Positions 14,179-22,117 of a stretch of 24,405 nucleotides of DNA are shown piece by piece (position 1 is the first letter of the stretch; the number at the start of each line of letters is the position of its first letter). The notes beneath the pieces were generated by a model that was given only the letters and a program-made list of their open reading frames with translations, did not search any database and was not told the DNA's origin. The stretch spans positions 1 through 24,405 of IMG/VR virus record IMGVR_UViG_3300009537_000168. The stretch is one strand, 5' to 3'. The translations under genes were made by a program, and so were the position numbers. Source of the stretch: a virus.

Positions 14179-15606
14179 ATGGCAGGCGATCCAGAACTAA
14201 CTATCCGCGTAAATGCGGTCACATCTCAGGCGCAATCCGCTATCTCCGGTTTCATGAATTCAGTAACCGGGAATTTCGGCACTATTCTTGCTGCCGGGGG
14301 TGCGCTTGCAATCGGAACGAAAGTCGTCCTCGGCCAGCTTGAGGACTTATACAAGGTTGCGCGGGCTGGTGCCGACTCGGCAGGTGGCGAGGTATCAGCC
14401 GCATACGACCGTTTCGATGCTGCACTAGACAACCTGGAAACGGGCGGTAAAGAATTGCTAGCAAATGCACTCTATCCGCTAATCGCCGGGCTTATTGAAA
14501 TGCCGGGGGCAGTCGAGACAATTAACAAGGCGCTGGACGAGGGGGTTATTAGCTTCGGGGATTATCTATGGGCGGCGGTCCGCCTGGTATCATTTCAATC
14601 GTTATTCAGAAAAGACTATCGCGATGCAATCCTTGAGGATCTGGGATTAGTGAATGAGGGGATTGACGAGACGATTGAACAGATTGACAAGCTCAGCAAA
14701 GCCGAAGCCGCACATATAGATTTTCAATCCGAGTCATGGGATAACGCTATGCTGGTATCGGCTGGCCTGTTGGAGTCTAAGGTCAACGCGTCCCTGATAT
14801 CGACAAAAGAACATATGGAAGCCAGCCGTGAAGCTGCCGGACTACTTGGCGGCGCGCTCATGGACATGGCCGGAGATTATGACGCAGCCAGGACTGCCGC
14901 CGGTCTGTTGAACGAAGGCATTAAGTTAGTCAGCGATACCATGCTCGAACAGGAACGCGTCAAGCTGGCCTTGAAGCTTGCCACTGAGGATTTAACAGGC
15001 GAAGAAAAGGCGCAATTGATTTTACAGTTTGGCGAGCTTGAAAACATATCGGCGCTCAACAAAGCCTATGACGACGGCGTGATATCTAAGTATGACTGGA
15101 TTGAAGCAATGTCTGACGGCATGGTGACTACCGAAGAACTCGCCGCCTTACTTGGTGAAACGGCAGACGAGGCCGCCCGCGGAGCAGCAGAACTTGACGC
15201 GCTCGGTATGGCCGCTATGAACGCCAGCGGAGATTATGTTCTCAATTTTGACGTAAATGTGACCGGCGATCAACTGCCGAACCCCGGCAAATATAATCCG
15301 GGCGCAAAAGGTGGGGGCGGGTCCGCTCGCGATAACGCTGGCGGCGGCTTTTCTCACGGCACTGATTTCGTCGTTCCTCCCGGCTTCAATAACGACAGCT
15401 TCGGCCCGATCTACGTCGAGTCGGGCGAGCGCGTCCAGGTCACGCCAGCGAACCAGATGGGCGCGGGTAAAGGCGGCGGGGGTAACGGGCCGGTAAACGT
15501 CACCGTGCTGCTCGACGGCAAGGAAATCGCCGCGCAGGTACTCACGCAGGCCGGACGCGGGATGCGCAACGCGCGCAGTTCCGGCGCAGGACTAACAGGC
15601 AGGTAA
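14179..15606 (+). CDS. Tape measure protein
   Basis: The ATG at 14179 has GAGGT 5 bases upstream and is preferred to the in-frame TTG at 14176. The 475-residue protein sets tail length and threads the tail tube. It has an amphipathic N-terminus, a hydrophobic stretch (FGTILAAGGALAIGTKVVLG, about 33-52) and long helical repeats. Its C-terminus has the typical HGTDFVVPPGFNNDSFGPIY then ESGERVQVTP pattern (about 392-423). At about 0.15 nm per residue it implies a tail near 70 nm, short for a siphovirus. No muralytic domain was recognised. Confidence 0.88.
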   Translation: MAGDPELTIRVNAVTSQAQSAISGFMNSVTGNFGTILAAGGALAIGTKVVLGQLEDLYKVARAGADSAGGEVSAAYDRFDAALDNLETGGKELLANALYPLIAGLIEMPGAVETINKALDEGVISFGDYLWAAVRLVSFQSLFRKDYRDAILEDLGLVNEGIDETIEQIDKLSKAEAAHIDFQSESWDNAMLVSAGLLESKVNASLISTKEHMEASREAAGLLGGALMDMAGDYDAARTAAGLLNEGIKLVSDTMLEQERVKLALKLATEDLTGEEKAQLILQFGELENISALNKAYDDGVISKYDWIEAMSDGMVTTEELAALLGETADEAARGAAELDALGMAAMNASGDYVLNFDVNVTGDQLPNPGKYNPGAKGGGGSARDNAGGGFSHGTDFVVPPGFNNDSFGPIYVESGERVQVTPANQMGAGKGGGGNGPVNVTVLLDGKEIAAQVLTQAGRGMRNARSSGAGLTGR

Positions 15607-15608
15607 TA

Positions 15609-18080
15609 ATGGCACCTATCGTAAAGCTCATTCAGGGTAAAGACCAACTCAACCTGAATTCCGGGCGTTATTGCATCGAAGAATCTGACTTCCTCCCACC
15701 CACCACGGCGCGAGAGGTCACATTTGGCCGCGCATCCGTCGGGCAGAACCTGGCCAGCAAGCGCCGCGATAATCGTTCGTGGGGCTTTTCGGTCAACATC
15801 GAAGCCGCCTCAGTCAGCGAGGCAGAGCGGGCAATGCGGGATCTGCAAGCCTTCCTGAATCGGGCAGGCGACAATCGCAGTGAACCGCTGTACATCGCCT
15901 ACCGCGCTTGGAACGGGCATACATACGAACCGTTCTTCGGACAGTTCGGCGCGTTTGCTCGTTATGAAATCGAGGACGGGAAAGCGGAACTTGCCAGCGA
16001 GTACCTCAATCCATTGCAGAATTCCAACAGGATCGTGCGCCTATCGGTCGATCTGGTAATAAAGCCGCAGGCGCTCGGGCTGCCTCAGCGAGCGGGACAG
16101 GCTAGCGGGCGTTTATACGAGGACTTCCTCGGAACAGCAGACGGCAAGCCGCGCGGCGTATGGATTGAACAGGCTCCGTCTGCGCTGGAATTCGCGAACC
16201 CAGTATTTATGTCAACGACCGCATACGACACTGGCTGGACTACCGCCGGAACTGGTACAGTTAAAACGCAAAATCTCGACCCGGTATATATCCAGGTCGG
16301 CACGCGCTCGCTCAAGTTCTCCAGTATCCAAACGAACAATAGCGCAACTATGTATCAGTCTATCAGTGTTACTTCGGGAAATGCCTATTGGATCAATTGC
16401 TTGGTAAAACGGAGAGATAAAGGCGCAATTTCTTCCAGTCAATTGGGGTTTGTATTTACCGGAACCGGCGGCAATTCATTCTACATTGCCCTTGGTGATG
16501 GTTGGTACTGGTGCGGCCGCAGATTTACAGCCACTTCAACCGCATCAATTAACATCGGTTATTACTGGAACTCGCCCGTTCCGGTTTATTTCGACGCATG
16601 TTCTATTTCAAACAATACCGCGGTGCCTCGCTATTTACTCAAGGAGGCCGCCTGGGGTGCATATACAACTGCCGTAACAAGTGGATTCTTGCGATACAAA
16701 TTTGCGGACTTATTCCCAGCACGCAATCAATGGACGATCCGCATTGTTTGGAAGCCGCCACCTGAGTCAGCCGGTACGCGCACGTTTATACAGGCTAATG
16801 ACGGAGAAATATCTCTGACGCTGAATTCCTCCACACAACTATTCTGCCAGGTATCATCTGGCAATAGTGTAACCTCATCGGTTATCTCGATTACAGCCGG
16901 GACGACTATTATCATTCATGTCACATACAATGGGGACGCAATCACGATTTACAAGGATAGCCAAAGTGTAGGAACTGGCAGCGGAAAAACAGCGGCAACA
17001 GCGGAGCCAGCCAGTTTTTACATAGGCTCAAATACCACTCCGGCAAATCATTGCTTCGGCACGATCATGGGTGTTGCCACGTTTGCGGAGGTGATGAGTG
17101 CGATCGAAGTCACCGCCGATTATAACGAGGTTGTCCAGCAGGTAACGGACGATCAGCGCGTTGATCCGCTTCCGTACCTGTGGACGAACGACGGCGATGA
17201 TATTATTGACAACGAGCAGACCTCGACTGACAGAAACTTTTGTTTTTTGTCCGGGATGGTGGGCGATGATGTTGAAACGGAAGTCATGGGTTATTTGCCA
17301 ACTAGCGCCTTTAGCACTACTGTCGGGTTTTTATTCGGTACGGTCACCCGTTCGCCGGGAACGTTCAATAGCAATTTCTTTGATGACGAACACGCCGAAC
17401 AGTTCTTTGCCGTAGACGGTGCAGGAACCGCCGACACCCTGGCAAACAATAATGTGACACTGCGTCAAAGCCAAACTACTACGATTTTATCATATTGCAC
17501 CGCTTCGCCACAAATTGTTTTTTACCCCTCAGTGCGTGGGCGAGAGATTTATGCCTGGACGACTATGAAGGACGCCGGGTCAAACTTACAAATTCGTTTA
17601 GCCGTTAGCCTTGGTGGCGAAAAATTATATACAGATTGGCGCAGCGTTAGCAATGTAAGTGAATACTTGGGTTTTTTGTTGGGCCCGATTACAGTTCCGA
17701 ACACCCCGCGCATTGTCGATTTGCAACAAAAGATTGGCTTTTCGATCGAGGCTAAACGCACATCAGGAACAGCTGATCTTAATGTATCGCATACTCTTTA
17801 CCTGATGGGAGCAACAAGCTTTGACGCCTCCGGTCTTGCGACATCCACGTTTCTTGATACTGCTTACATCAAAGGGCGCGAGGTTATCGTGGGGTACTCC
17901 GCCGGTACAATCACCCACGGCCTTGGATATGCACCTTATTTGCAACGACCGATTGACATTAAGCCTAATGTTATTAATGGAATTTTTGTACAAGGAGGCG
18001 GAGATAGTAAACTATGGGCCGCTGATATTACTATGGATTTTGACAAAATAGGGATTACGCCGCGATGGGATATTTACTAA
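15609..18080 (+). CDS. Distal tail protein with carbohydrate-binding-like insertions
   Basis: The 823-residue protein begins 3 bases after the tape measure stop, the usual place of the distal tail (Dit) protein. Residues 1-160 contain a Dit-like beta domain (REVTFGRASVGQNLASKRRD, then WGFSVNIEAAS). Residues about 195-345 form a carbohydrate-binding-module-like jelly roll with a conserved YWINCLVKRRD and DGWYWCGRRF core. Residues about 370-510 resemble a LamG/concanavalin fold. A C-terminal strand-rich domain ends FDKIGITPRWDIY. The sugar-binding-like domains suggest host-surface attachment at the tail tip. Domain limits are estimates. The 3' end overlaps the next gene by 16 bases. Confidence 0.75.
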   Translation: MAPIVKLIQGKDQLNLNSGRYCIEESDFLPPTTAREVTFGRASVGQNLASKRRDNRSWGFSVNIEAASVSEAERAMRDLQAFLNRAGDNRSEPLYIAYRAWNGHTYEPFFGQFGAFARYEIEDGKAELASEYLNPLQNSNRIVRLSVDLVIKPQALGLPQRAGQASGRLYEDFLGTADGKPRGVWIEQAPSALEFANPVFMSTTAYDTGWTTAGTGTVKTQNLDPVYIQVGTRSLKFSSIQTNNSATMYQSISVTSGNAYWINCLVKRRDKGAISSSQLGFVFTGTGGNSFYIALGDGWYWCGRRFTATSTASINIGYYWNSPVPVYFDACSISNNTAVPRYLLKEAAWGAYTTAVTSGFLRYKFADLFPARNQWTIRIVWKPPPESAGTRTFIQANDGEISLTLNSSTQLFCQVSSGNSVTSSVISITAGTTIIIHVTYNGDAITIYKDSQSVGTGSGKTAATAEPASFYIGSNTTPANHCFGTIMGVATFAEVMSAIEVTADYNEVVQQVTDDQRVDPLPYLWTNDGDDIIDNEQTSTDRNFCFLSGMVGDDVETEVMGYLPTSAFSTTVGFLFGTVTRSPGTFNSNFFDDEHAEQFFAVDGAGTADTLANNNVTLRQSQTTTILSYCTASPQIVFYPSVRGREIYAWTTMKDAGSNLQIRLAVSLGGEKLYTDWRSVSNVSEYLGFLLGPITVPNTPRIVDLQQKIGFSIEAKRTSGTADLNVSHTLYLMGATSFDASGLATSTFLDTAYIKGREVIVGYSAGTITHGLGYAPYLQRPIDIKPNVINGIFVQGGGDSKLWAADITMDFDKIGITPRWDIY

Positions 18081-19624
18081 CCGTCCAGGTTACGAACACC
18101 AGCGGGACGATAGTATTCGACCAAAACCTAGATAGCGTTTCGAATATCAAATACGAGACATTCTATCCGGGCGGGCTATACGGCTCCGCCTCATTTCTGA
18201 TTCCGATGGACTACATATCCAACTCAACTAATCTACGTGGCGGTCACGGCGTCAAAATCTTCGACGGCCCGCGTATCGTCTATGAGGGTAAAATAGACGG
18301 CCTTCAACCTAGCAATCGCGGCATAGAAGTCGAGTGCATCGGCCCATGGGCGGCGTATTTTGAAAAGCGCGGCATTGACCGGCGCTGGGCTGATAACCGC
18401 CTAACTAATGAGGCATGGCAGGAATTAGACGACGGGACCGGGGACAAATTCACGATCGACCGGCGCGAACGCATCCGCTTTACACCGCGCCCCGAGGCGT
18501 GCGTCAACACCGATCAAATTCGATTGCAATACACAATGCCAACCGGGGAAACTATCGGGCGCGTTGAGATGAATTACGATTTTCAGGAGGGCGCGCAAAA
18601 CTGGCAATACGGGGTTCGCGATGTGGTTGGCTCTGTGTGGGTCTGGGTTGTAACTATTTCGGCATCCGGCTCTCAGAGTGTCAATTTAGGAACTGCGCGC
18701 AATTACGTACAGCTACGCTATATTAGCCTTGCCAGCCAAACGCCAACCTCGGATGGCACATATTATGCTGAAATAGATTCGCCAATGATATACGCCAGTC
18801 GTGACCACGCCAGTGCAACACTCGGGAATGTCAGCGCTTACCAAGTCGCCTTGGACATCCTCGACCGCCTGGCAGTTGACGAGACACTCATCAGCGCCAA
18901 TACCTCCGGCATTTCAACGGCTCTAACACTATCCGTCAAACCATTCATTACCAATGGGCGTGAGGCTTACAGTAAGATACTAAGCCGCATTGCCGAATAC
19001 GGTGACAGTTCACAGAACGCAATCGGATATGGCCTGCGCCGCTCGCAGCTTTCAGGTGACAGCAAACCGCTGTTCTTTCTCGAGGTCTATCCCGTATTGA
19101 CAGACTACGATTTTATGATTACGGTTGAGGATGGTGACGTACAGGTGCGCGAGAATACGGACGACGTTTGGAACTGGATCAGTGTCAAGTATCGCGACAA
19201 GAACGGCCGCAGCCTGATTGTCACGCCGGACGATGACGTCAACCTCAAGAACGCCGACTCAATCACGGCATACGGCCAGCGTGAAAAGACTATCCAACTC
19301 CAGGACGGCGCGCAGGCTGATGCAATCAACTATGGGCGGCGCTATCTCGCCCGGCATAAAAATCCAACCTGGGCGGTGACAAAGCCGGTGCGTGTGGCCG
19401 AGATCAGTACTAAGGCCGGTGCCATCGTACCAGGCTCGCAGATTGAAAGCGGCAAGCGCCTGCGCATCGTTGACCTGCCGGACCGACCGAACGCGGCTGC
19501 TCTTGGCGTCACGTACCTTATCACGGCGACAAACTACGATGCGGAGACGGGGATATGCAGCATCTCGCTTGGCGGCGTGCCGGATGACCTGAGCGTGTAC
19601 CTGGCTCAATTGTCGCTGGGGTAA
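18065..19624 (+). CDS. Tail hub / tail-associated protein
   Basis: The 519-residue protein has an N-terminal hub-like pattern (VQVTNTSGTIVFDQNLDSV, then NIKYETFYPGGLYGSASFLIP) followed by the ECIGPWAAYFEKR region (about 91-103), as in gp27/Tal-type hub proteins that plug the tail tube. A middle beta domain (about 175-250) is inserted. A C-terminal domain contains DVWNWISVKYRD and repeated strand segments up to CSISLGGVPDDLS. It is the last gene of the plus-strand unit. No lysozyme or peptidase domain is evident, so wall penetration may rely on other proteins. The start overlaps the previous gene with no clear Shine-Dalgarno. Confidence 0.72.
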   Translation: MGYLLTVQVTNTSGTIVFDQNLDSVSNIKYETFYPGGLYGSASFLIPMDYISNSTNLRGGHGVKIFDGPRIVYEGKIDGLQPSNRGIEVECIGPWAAYFEKRGIDRRWADNRLTNEAWQELDDGTGDKFTIDRRERIRFTPRPEACVNTDQIRLQYTMPTGETIGRVEMNYDFQEGAQNWQYGVRDVVGSVWVWVVTISASGSQSVNLGTARNYVQLRYISLASQTPTSDGTYYAEIDSPMIYASRDHASATLGNVSAYQVALDILDRLAVDETLISANTSGISTALTLSVKPFITNGREAYSKILSRIAEYGDSSQNAIGYGLRRSQLSGDSKPLFFLEVYPVLTDYDFMITVEDGDVQVRENTDDVWNWISVKYRDKNGRSLIVTPDDDVNLKNADSITAYGQREKTIQLQDGAQADAINYGRRYLARHKNPTWAVTKPVRVAEISTKAGAIVPGSQIESGKRLRIVDLPDRPNAAALGVTYLITATNYDAETGICSISLGGVPDDLSVYLAQLSLG

Positions 19625-19656
19625 ACCTGATTTTGGGATATGTTTTGCGGTAACAA

Positions 19657-19683
19657 AATAGCCCCCTACTCAAGGGGGCTATT
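19657..19683. terminator. Bidirectional intrinsic terminator between convergent units
   Basis: AATAGCCCCCT (19657-19667) pairs perfectly with AGGGGGCTATT (19673-19683) over 11 bp with a 5-base loop. A T-rich tail follows on the plus strand (GCTTTGT), and A-rich bases precede it (AACAAA), giving a T-run on the minus strand. It lies 32 bases after the last structural gene and faces the minus-strand unit that ends at 19853. Confidence 0.9.
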
Positions 19684-19852
19684 GCTTTGTGTGCAGAACA
19701 TTGCCGATTAGGGGCTCTTTTTGCACACGGACAATACCAGGATTATGATATTATCCTGGTACGAAAAGTTAGCGCAGCTTCGACCGCCGATACTTTCGCC
19801 CGGACCACTCCCCCCCATTCGCCCAGGCTAAGATATCCTGTACAGTTTTGTA
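19684..19852. other. Intergenic region with two inverted repeats, no gene seen
   Basis: This gap between the two converging units contains GTGTGCA (19689-19695) with TGCACAC (19722-19728), and TACCAGGAT (19735-19743) with ATCCTGGTA (19753-19761) around a 9-base loop. A 65-codon plus-strand frame crosses it but overlaps the HTH gene, lacks a Shine-Dalgarno and shows no motif. The repeats may be extra terminator or regulatory elements. Confidence 0.5.
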
Positions 19853-20185
19853 CTACTTACGGCCACGATACGGGCTGCAAATAAAACACTTTGCGCGCCG
19901 TGGATGGTTGCTGATGAATGGCCTTTTGCAATCAATACAGTATTCGGCGTGGTGAACCTGCGACCCTACTGGGATCGTGCGACCACTGATAGGTATAACC
20001 GACACGGTTGGCGGCAGTCCTAGAGCTGCGCGTAAGTGCGGCTTGACTGGCTCTTGTTTCCGATTGATTACCTTCCATATATAAGCCCGCGAAACCTCGT
20101 CAAAGTCGGCGGCTATACTTTCGTATGTTTCGCCTTCTGTGATGCGTTTTTTTAGTGTGTCGTATAGTGTATCGAAATTCATCAT
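19853..20185 (-). CDS. HTH plus zinc-ribbon DNA-binding protein
   Basis: The 110-residue protein has an N-terminal helix-turn-helix (residues about 13-45, TEGETYESIAADFDEVSRA then YIWKVINRKQ). A linker contains LRAALGLPPT, and the protein ends in a zinc knuckle pair C83xxC86 and C100xxC103. Short proteins of this HTH/GLPP type are common as unassigned phage and plasmid regulators. It is the last gene of the minus-strand unit and is separated from the others by about 80 bases. A 16-base palindrome lies 8 bases upstream of its start, suggesting autoregulation. No clear Shine-Dalgarno is visible; the first two codons are both ATG. Confidence 0.72.
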   Translation of the reverse strand: MMNFDTLYDTLKKRITEGETYESIAADFDEVSRAYIWKVINRKQEPVKPHLRAALGLPPTVSVIPISGRTIPVGSQVHHAEYCIDCKRPFISNHPRRAKCFICSPYRGRK

Positions 20186-20192
20186 ATCATTG

Positions 20193-20208
20193 TGTAACTG
20201 TGGTTACA
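20193..20208. promoter_or_regulatory. Operator-like palindrome upstream of the HTH gene
   Basis: TGTAAC (20193-20198) and GTTACA (20203-20208) form a perfect dyad with a 4-base spacer, 8 bases before the HTH gene start. Read on the minus strand, TTGTAA in this site is followed after 17 bases by TATGAT, but that -10 covers the start codon, so a promoter there would begin inside the gene. An operator for the HTH protein or an upstream promoter is more plausible. Confidence 0.4.
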
Positions 20209-20264
20209 AAGCACTTGTGGGGCTTTCTGGCTTCTTGTTGTGTATCATCATCAATCCAGTCCCC

Positions 20265-20420
20265 TCAGTCCTTCGCGCTTATCGAAAACCAACACGCACA
20301 AACCAGAAAAAATGTCGCCTGAGAAATATCACCTTTTATAAATTCGCCCGCTGCTATCACGGAGCTTATCAGCGACATAAACATCATTATTACCTGAAAT
20401 ATTATTTTAGCTTTACCCAT
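20265..20420 (-). CDS. Small membrane protein (51 aa)
   Basis: This short gene starts with an ATG that overlaps the upstream stop as TGATG, with GGGGGA just before it. The 51-residue product (MGKAKIIFQVIMMFMSLI at its start) has two hydrophobic stretches, about 6-24 and 34-48, with a polar GEFIKGD turn between them. The shape fits a two-segment holin-like hairpin, but nothing identifies its role. It continues the chain of overlapping minus-strand genes. Confidence 0.55.
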   Translation of the reverse strand: MGKAKIIFQVIMMFMSLISSVIAAGEFIKGDISQATFFLVCACWFSISAKD

Positions 20421-20647
20421 CATTCCCCCGTCTTATCAATCTTGTTTATAACCTTCGCCCACGTCCCCCACCCCACCACTTCCAACCGCTCCGCCAGCGC
20501 ATCCGCCAGCGTCTCGATCAGCGCGGCCCGTTCCGCCCCGGCCATGTCGCCGCTGTGCATGTGCGCGTTGGTTGCGACGGCTAGCATGTTCGACAGCCGG
20601 TCGATTTCGGGGTAGTCGGGGTGCGATGGGAGCAGGGAGCGGGTCAT
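20420..20647 (-). CDS. Small helical protein of unknown function
   Basis: The 75-residue product is preceded by TGAGGA 5 bases from its ATG. It is largely helical: PEIDRLSNMLAVATNAHMH, then GAERAALIETLADALAERLE, and the C-terminal WGTWAKVINKIDK segment. No membrane span or known motif is recognised. Its length, helix pairs and place between membrane peptides would fit a small cytoplasmic accessory protein. The stop overlaps the start of the 51-residue gene downstream. Confidence 0.6.
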   Translation of the reverse strand: MTRSLLPSHPDYPEIDRLSNMLAVATNAHMHSGDMAGAERAALIETLADALAERLEVVGWGTWAKVINKIDKTGE

Positions 20648-20659
20648 TTAGTCCTCAAA

Positions 20660-20743
20660 CTAATCCGGCTTCCTCATAATAACTCCAAAATGCGTGTAAT
20701 CCGTGTACGTGTACATCACGGGGTGCATGTAATCGCTACTCAT
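20660..20743 (-). CDS. Possible 27-residue peptide
   Basis: An ATG overlapping the stop of the upstream gene (ATGA) opens a 27-codon frame (MSSDYMHPVMYTYTDYTHFG at the start, ending MRKPD) that stops 12 bases before the next gene. The overlap fits the pattern of its neighbours, but the peptide is tiny and Tyr-rich with no motif. It may be real or chance. Confidence 0.3.
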   Translation of the reverse strand: MSSDYMHPVMYTYTDYTHFGVIMRKPD

Positions 20744-21351
20744 CGGCGTTCGGTAGGGGAGTGTCTCACCCCGCCCACCTTGCCAAACCGTCTCGCGTCC
20801 GCCAGTGTGCTGACGATGTACGAATGTTTTAGCATAACCGACATCTTGCCGCCAACGCCGGGCTTGCTCCAACCGCGTGAACCGGAGCGCAGGACGAACG
20901 CACAAAGTCGCTTCCATTCCGATTGCTTCATGCCGTGCTTACGGCAAATCCGCCACGTCAATGCGATACCCTCGCGCGGGATACTTGTCCCGGCGCCGGT
21001 CTCATTCAGCAGCAGGTTGAGTAACGCGCCGTGAATAGCCTTATCCTGGCGCACCGCTTCGACGTGATCCCGCTCGCGCTTTTCTTCGGCTGCTGCGTGC
21101 GCCGTCGCCTTGCGTGCCTGCGCCTCCTGTCTGTACTCGCTGACCGATTTCCCCATTATCTTGATGGGGATTTTCTCGGCCTCGATTGCGCGTAAGAAGC
21201 TCAGCGCACTCATCACGCCGGTGAATTCCAGGATCACCATCACGACCGCGATACCAAGACCCTGGTACGTCCCGAGCCGGTACGCCAGCCATGCGGCGAT
21301 AAGCGCGCGGGCTGTTGCGAGGAGCGAGGCGCGCACGAAGGCGTCACGCAT
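20740..21351 (-). CDS. Membrane-anchored protein with basic C-terminal domain
   Basis: The 203-residue protein has two N-terminal membrane segments (about 8-25 and 30-52), then a charged, probably coiled-coil stretch (EYRQEAQARKATAHAAAEEK, about 72-91). A basic C-terminal half follows, including HGMKQSEWKRLCAFVLRSGS (about 139-158). The last part resembles a small winged-helix or nucleic-acid-binding fold, but this is a guess from charge and helix pattern. GGAG precedes the ATG by about 5 bases. The gene overlaps a 47-residue membrane-peptide gene upstream. Role unknown; a membrane-tethered DNA-interacting protein would be unusual. Confidence 0.65.
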   Translation of the reverse strand: MRDAFVRASLLATARALIAAWLAYRLGTYQGLGIAVVMVILEFTGVMSALSFLRAIEAEKIPIKIMGKSVSEYRQEAQARKATAHAAAEEKRERDHVEAVRQDKAIHGALLNLLLNETGAGTSIPREGIALTWRICRKHGMKQSEWKRLCAFVLRSGSRGWSKPGVGGKMSVMLKHSYIVSTLADARRFGKVGGVRHSPTERR

Positions 21352-21487
21352 ACGTCTCCAACTCTTCCAACTCCCCCACCAACTCCAGAAGCACGCCGCA
21401 CACCACGATCAGCGCAAGCGCGGCGATGATTGCGGCAAGTACCAGCGGGGAGAGCAGGACCAGGGCAAGCAGGCGTAGGTATTGCAT
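21344..21487 (-). CDS. Small membrane protein (47 aa)
   Basis: An ATG with GGAG 7 bases upstream opens a 48-codon gene starting MQYLRLLALVLLSPLVLAA. One long hydrophobic stretch covers about residues 4-35. A short acidic helix follows (ELVGELEELETYA), giving a single-span peptide. It begins 3 bases after the previous gene's stop and overlaps the next gene by 8 bases. Function unknown; an antiholin-like or pinholin-like peptide is one possibility. Confidence 0.55.
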   Translation of the reverse strand: MQYLRLLALVLLSPLVLAAIIAALALIVVCGVLLELVGELEELETYA

Positions 21488-21489
21488 CG

Positions 21490-21732
21490 TCAATCTCCAA
21501 CGTCTCGCCAGCTTCCGCCGGTGAGTTCTGTTAAATAATAGGGTAACAACGGCAGCAGCAATAACACTGCCGCAATCGTCGCCACCCCTAACGCGCTCCA
21601 GCCCTCCACTTGCGTAATCGTTTCAGCCTGGTACAGTTTGCCGATAATGACGACTGCGCAACCGTACATGCCGACGACTGCAAAGGTATATCGGTCTTTC
21701 GGGCGGGATAATAGCGCGCGGATATATTTCAT
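21490..21732 (-). CDS. Small two-segment membrane protein, holin candidate
   Basis: The 80-residue protein has a basic N-terminus (MKYIRALLSRPKDRY), a first membrane segment at about 17-33, a polar turn (QAETITQVEGW), a second at about 47-68, and an acidic end (WRDVGD). A basic tip with two closely spaced spans is a common holin layout, and the endolysin lies in the same unit. Its start overlaps the stop of the upstream gene (ATGA). The holin reading is inference. Confidence 0.6.
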   Translation of the reverse strand: MKYIRALLSRPKDRYTFAVVGMYGCAVVIIGKLYQAETITQVEGWSALGVATIAAVLLLLPLLPYYLTELTGGSWRDVGD

Positions 21733-21953
21733 AAGTCAGCATCCTTATCATTGTCTAACAGAACCGATCCGATGACTATCGCCAATAACAACCAGCGCAG
21801 CCCATCAATCGGCCACGGAAACAATATCGCTACTGCCGCTAAGATGTAGCGCGGCAACCAGTAGCGCTTTTCGGCGTCGGTCAGGTGTTCGCGCCACAAC
21901 CAGACAACAGCGATGGCGGCGGCGATTGCGGCGATGGTGAATAGTAGGGTCAT
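21729..21953 (-). CDS. Small three-segment membrane protein, holin candidate
   Basis: The 74-residue product has three hydrophobic regions (about 2-19, 34-48 and 52-66) separated by a basic WREHLTDAEKRYW loop and a short PWPIDG turn, and ends in an acidic NDKDADL tail. Three closely packed spans in fewer than 80 residues match class I holins. An excellent AGGAGGA lies upstream of its ATG, implying high expression. It overlaps neighbours at both ends by ATGA. With the adjacent 80-residue membrane protein it may form a holin/antiholin pair, which the sequence alone cannot confirm. Confidence 0.6.
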   Translation of the reverse strand: MTLLFTIAAIAAAIAVVWLWREHLTDAEKRYWLPRYILAAVAILFPWPIDGLRWLLLAIVIGSVLLDNDKDADL

Positions 21954-22117
21954 TCCGATTCCTCCTCATCATCCGCATACCCTTCCCGCTCCGGCTTCGT
22001 CGGATGCGCGCGCACGATCTCGTCACCGTCCTGCTTATACAAGCCACAGGTGCATAGTCCGTCTGGCGTCTCGAAAAAGTGATATTGGGCGCCGTCGGGG
22101 TCGGTTACGCAGAACAT
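21950..22117 (-). CDS. Small acidic protein with three cysteines (55 aa)
   Basis: The ATG overlaps the endolysin stop as TAATG, with GAGG upstream. The 55-residue product starts MFCVTDPDGAQYHFFETPDG, contains C3, C22 and C24 (LCTCGLYKQDG), and ends in an acidic DDEEESE tail. The CxC and lone cysteine could bind metal with partners but do not form a complete ribbon. The end of the gene supplies the strong ribosome site for the next membrane protein. Unknown function. Confidence 0.55.
   Translation of the reverse strand: MFCVTDPDGAQYHFFETPDGLCTCGLYKQDGDEIVRAHPTKPEREGYADDEEESE

Noticed and set aside
19687-19884. 65-codon plus-strand frame after the terminator
   Set aside because: It starts inside inverted repeats, overlaps the end of the HTH gene and has no ribosome site.
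20181-20209. TTGTAA-17-TATGAT promoter on the minus strand
   Set aside because: The -10 covers the start codon of the HTH gene, so transcription would begin inside the coding region with no later start codon; the dyad was kept as an operator candidate instead.
20139-20615. 158-codon plus-strand frame
   Set aside because: It runs antisense to three minus-strand genes and the operator-like dyad, and lacks a ribosome site and motifs.
20660-20917. 85-codon minus-strand frame
   Set aside because: Most of it overlaps the 203-residue gene in another frame; only its last 27 codons, which have an ATGA-coupled start, were kept as a low-confidence peptide.
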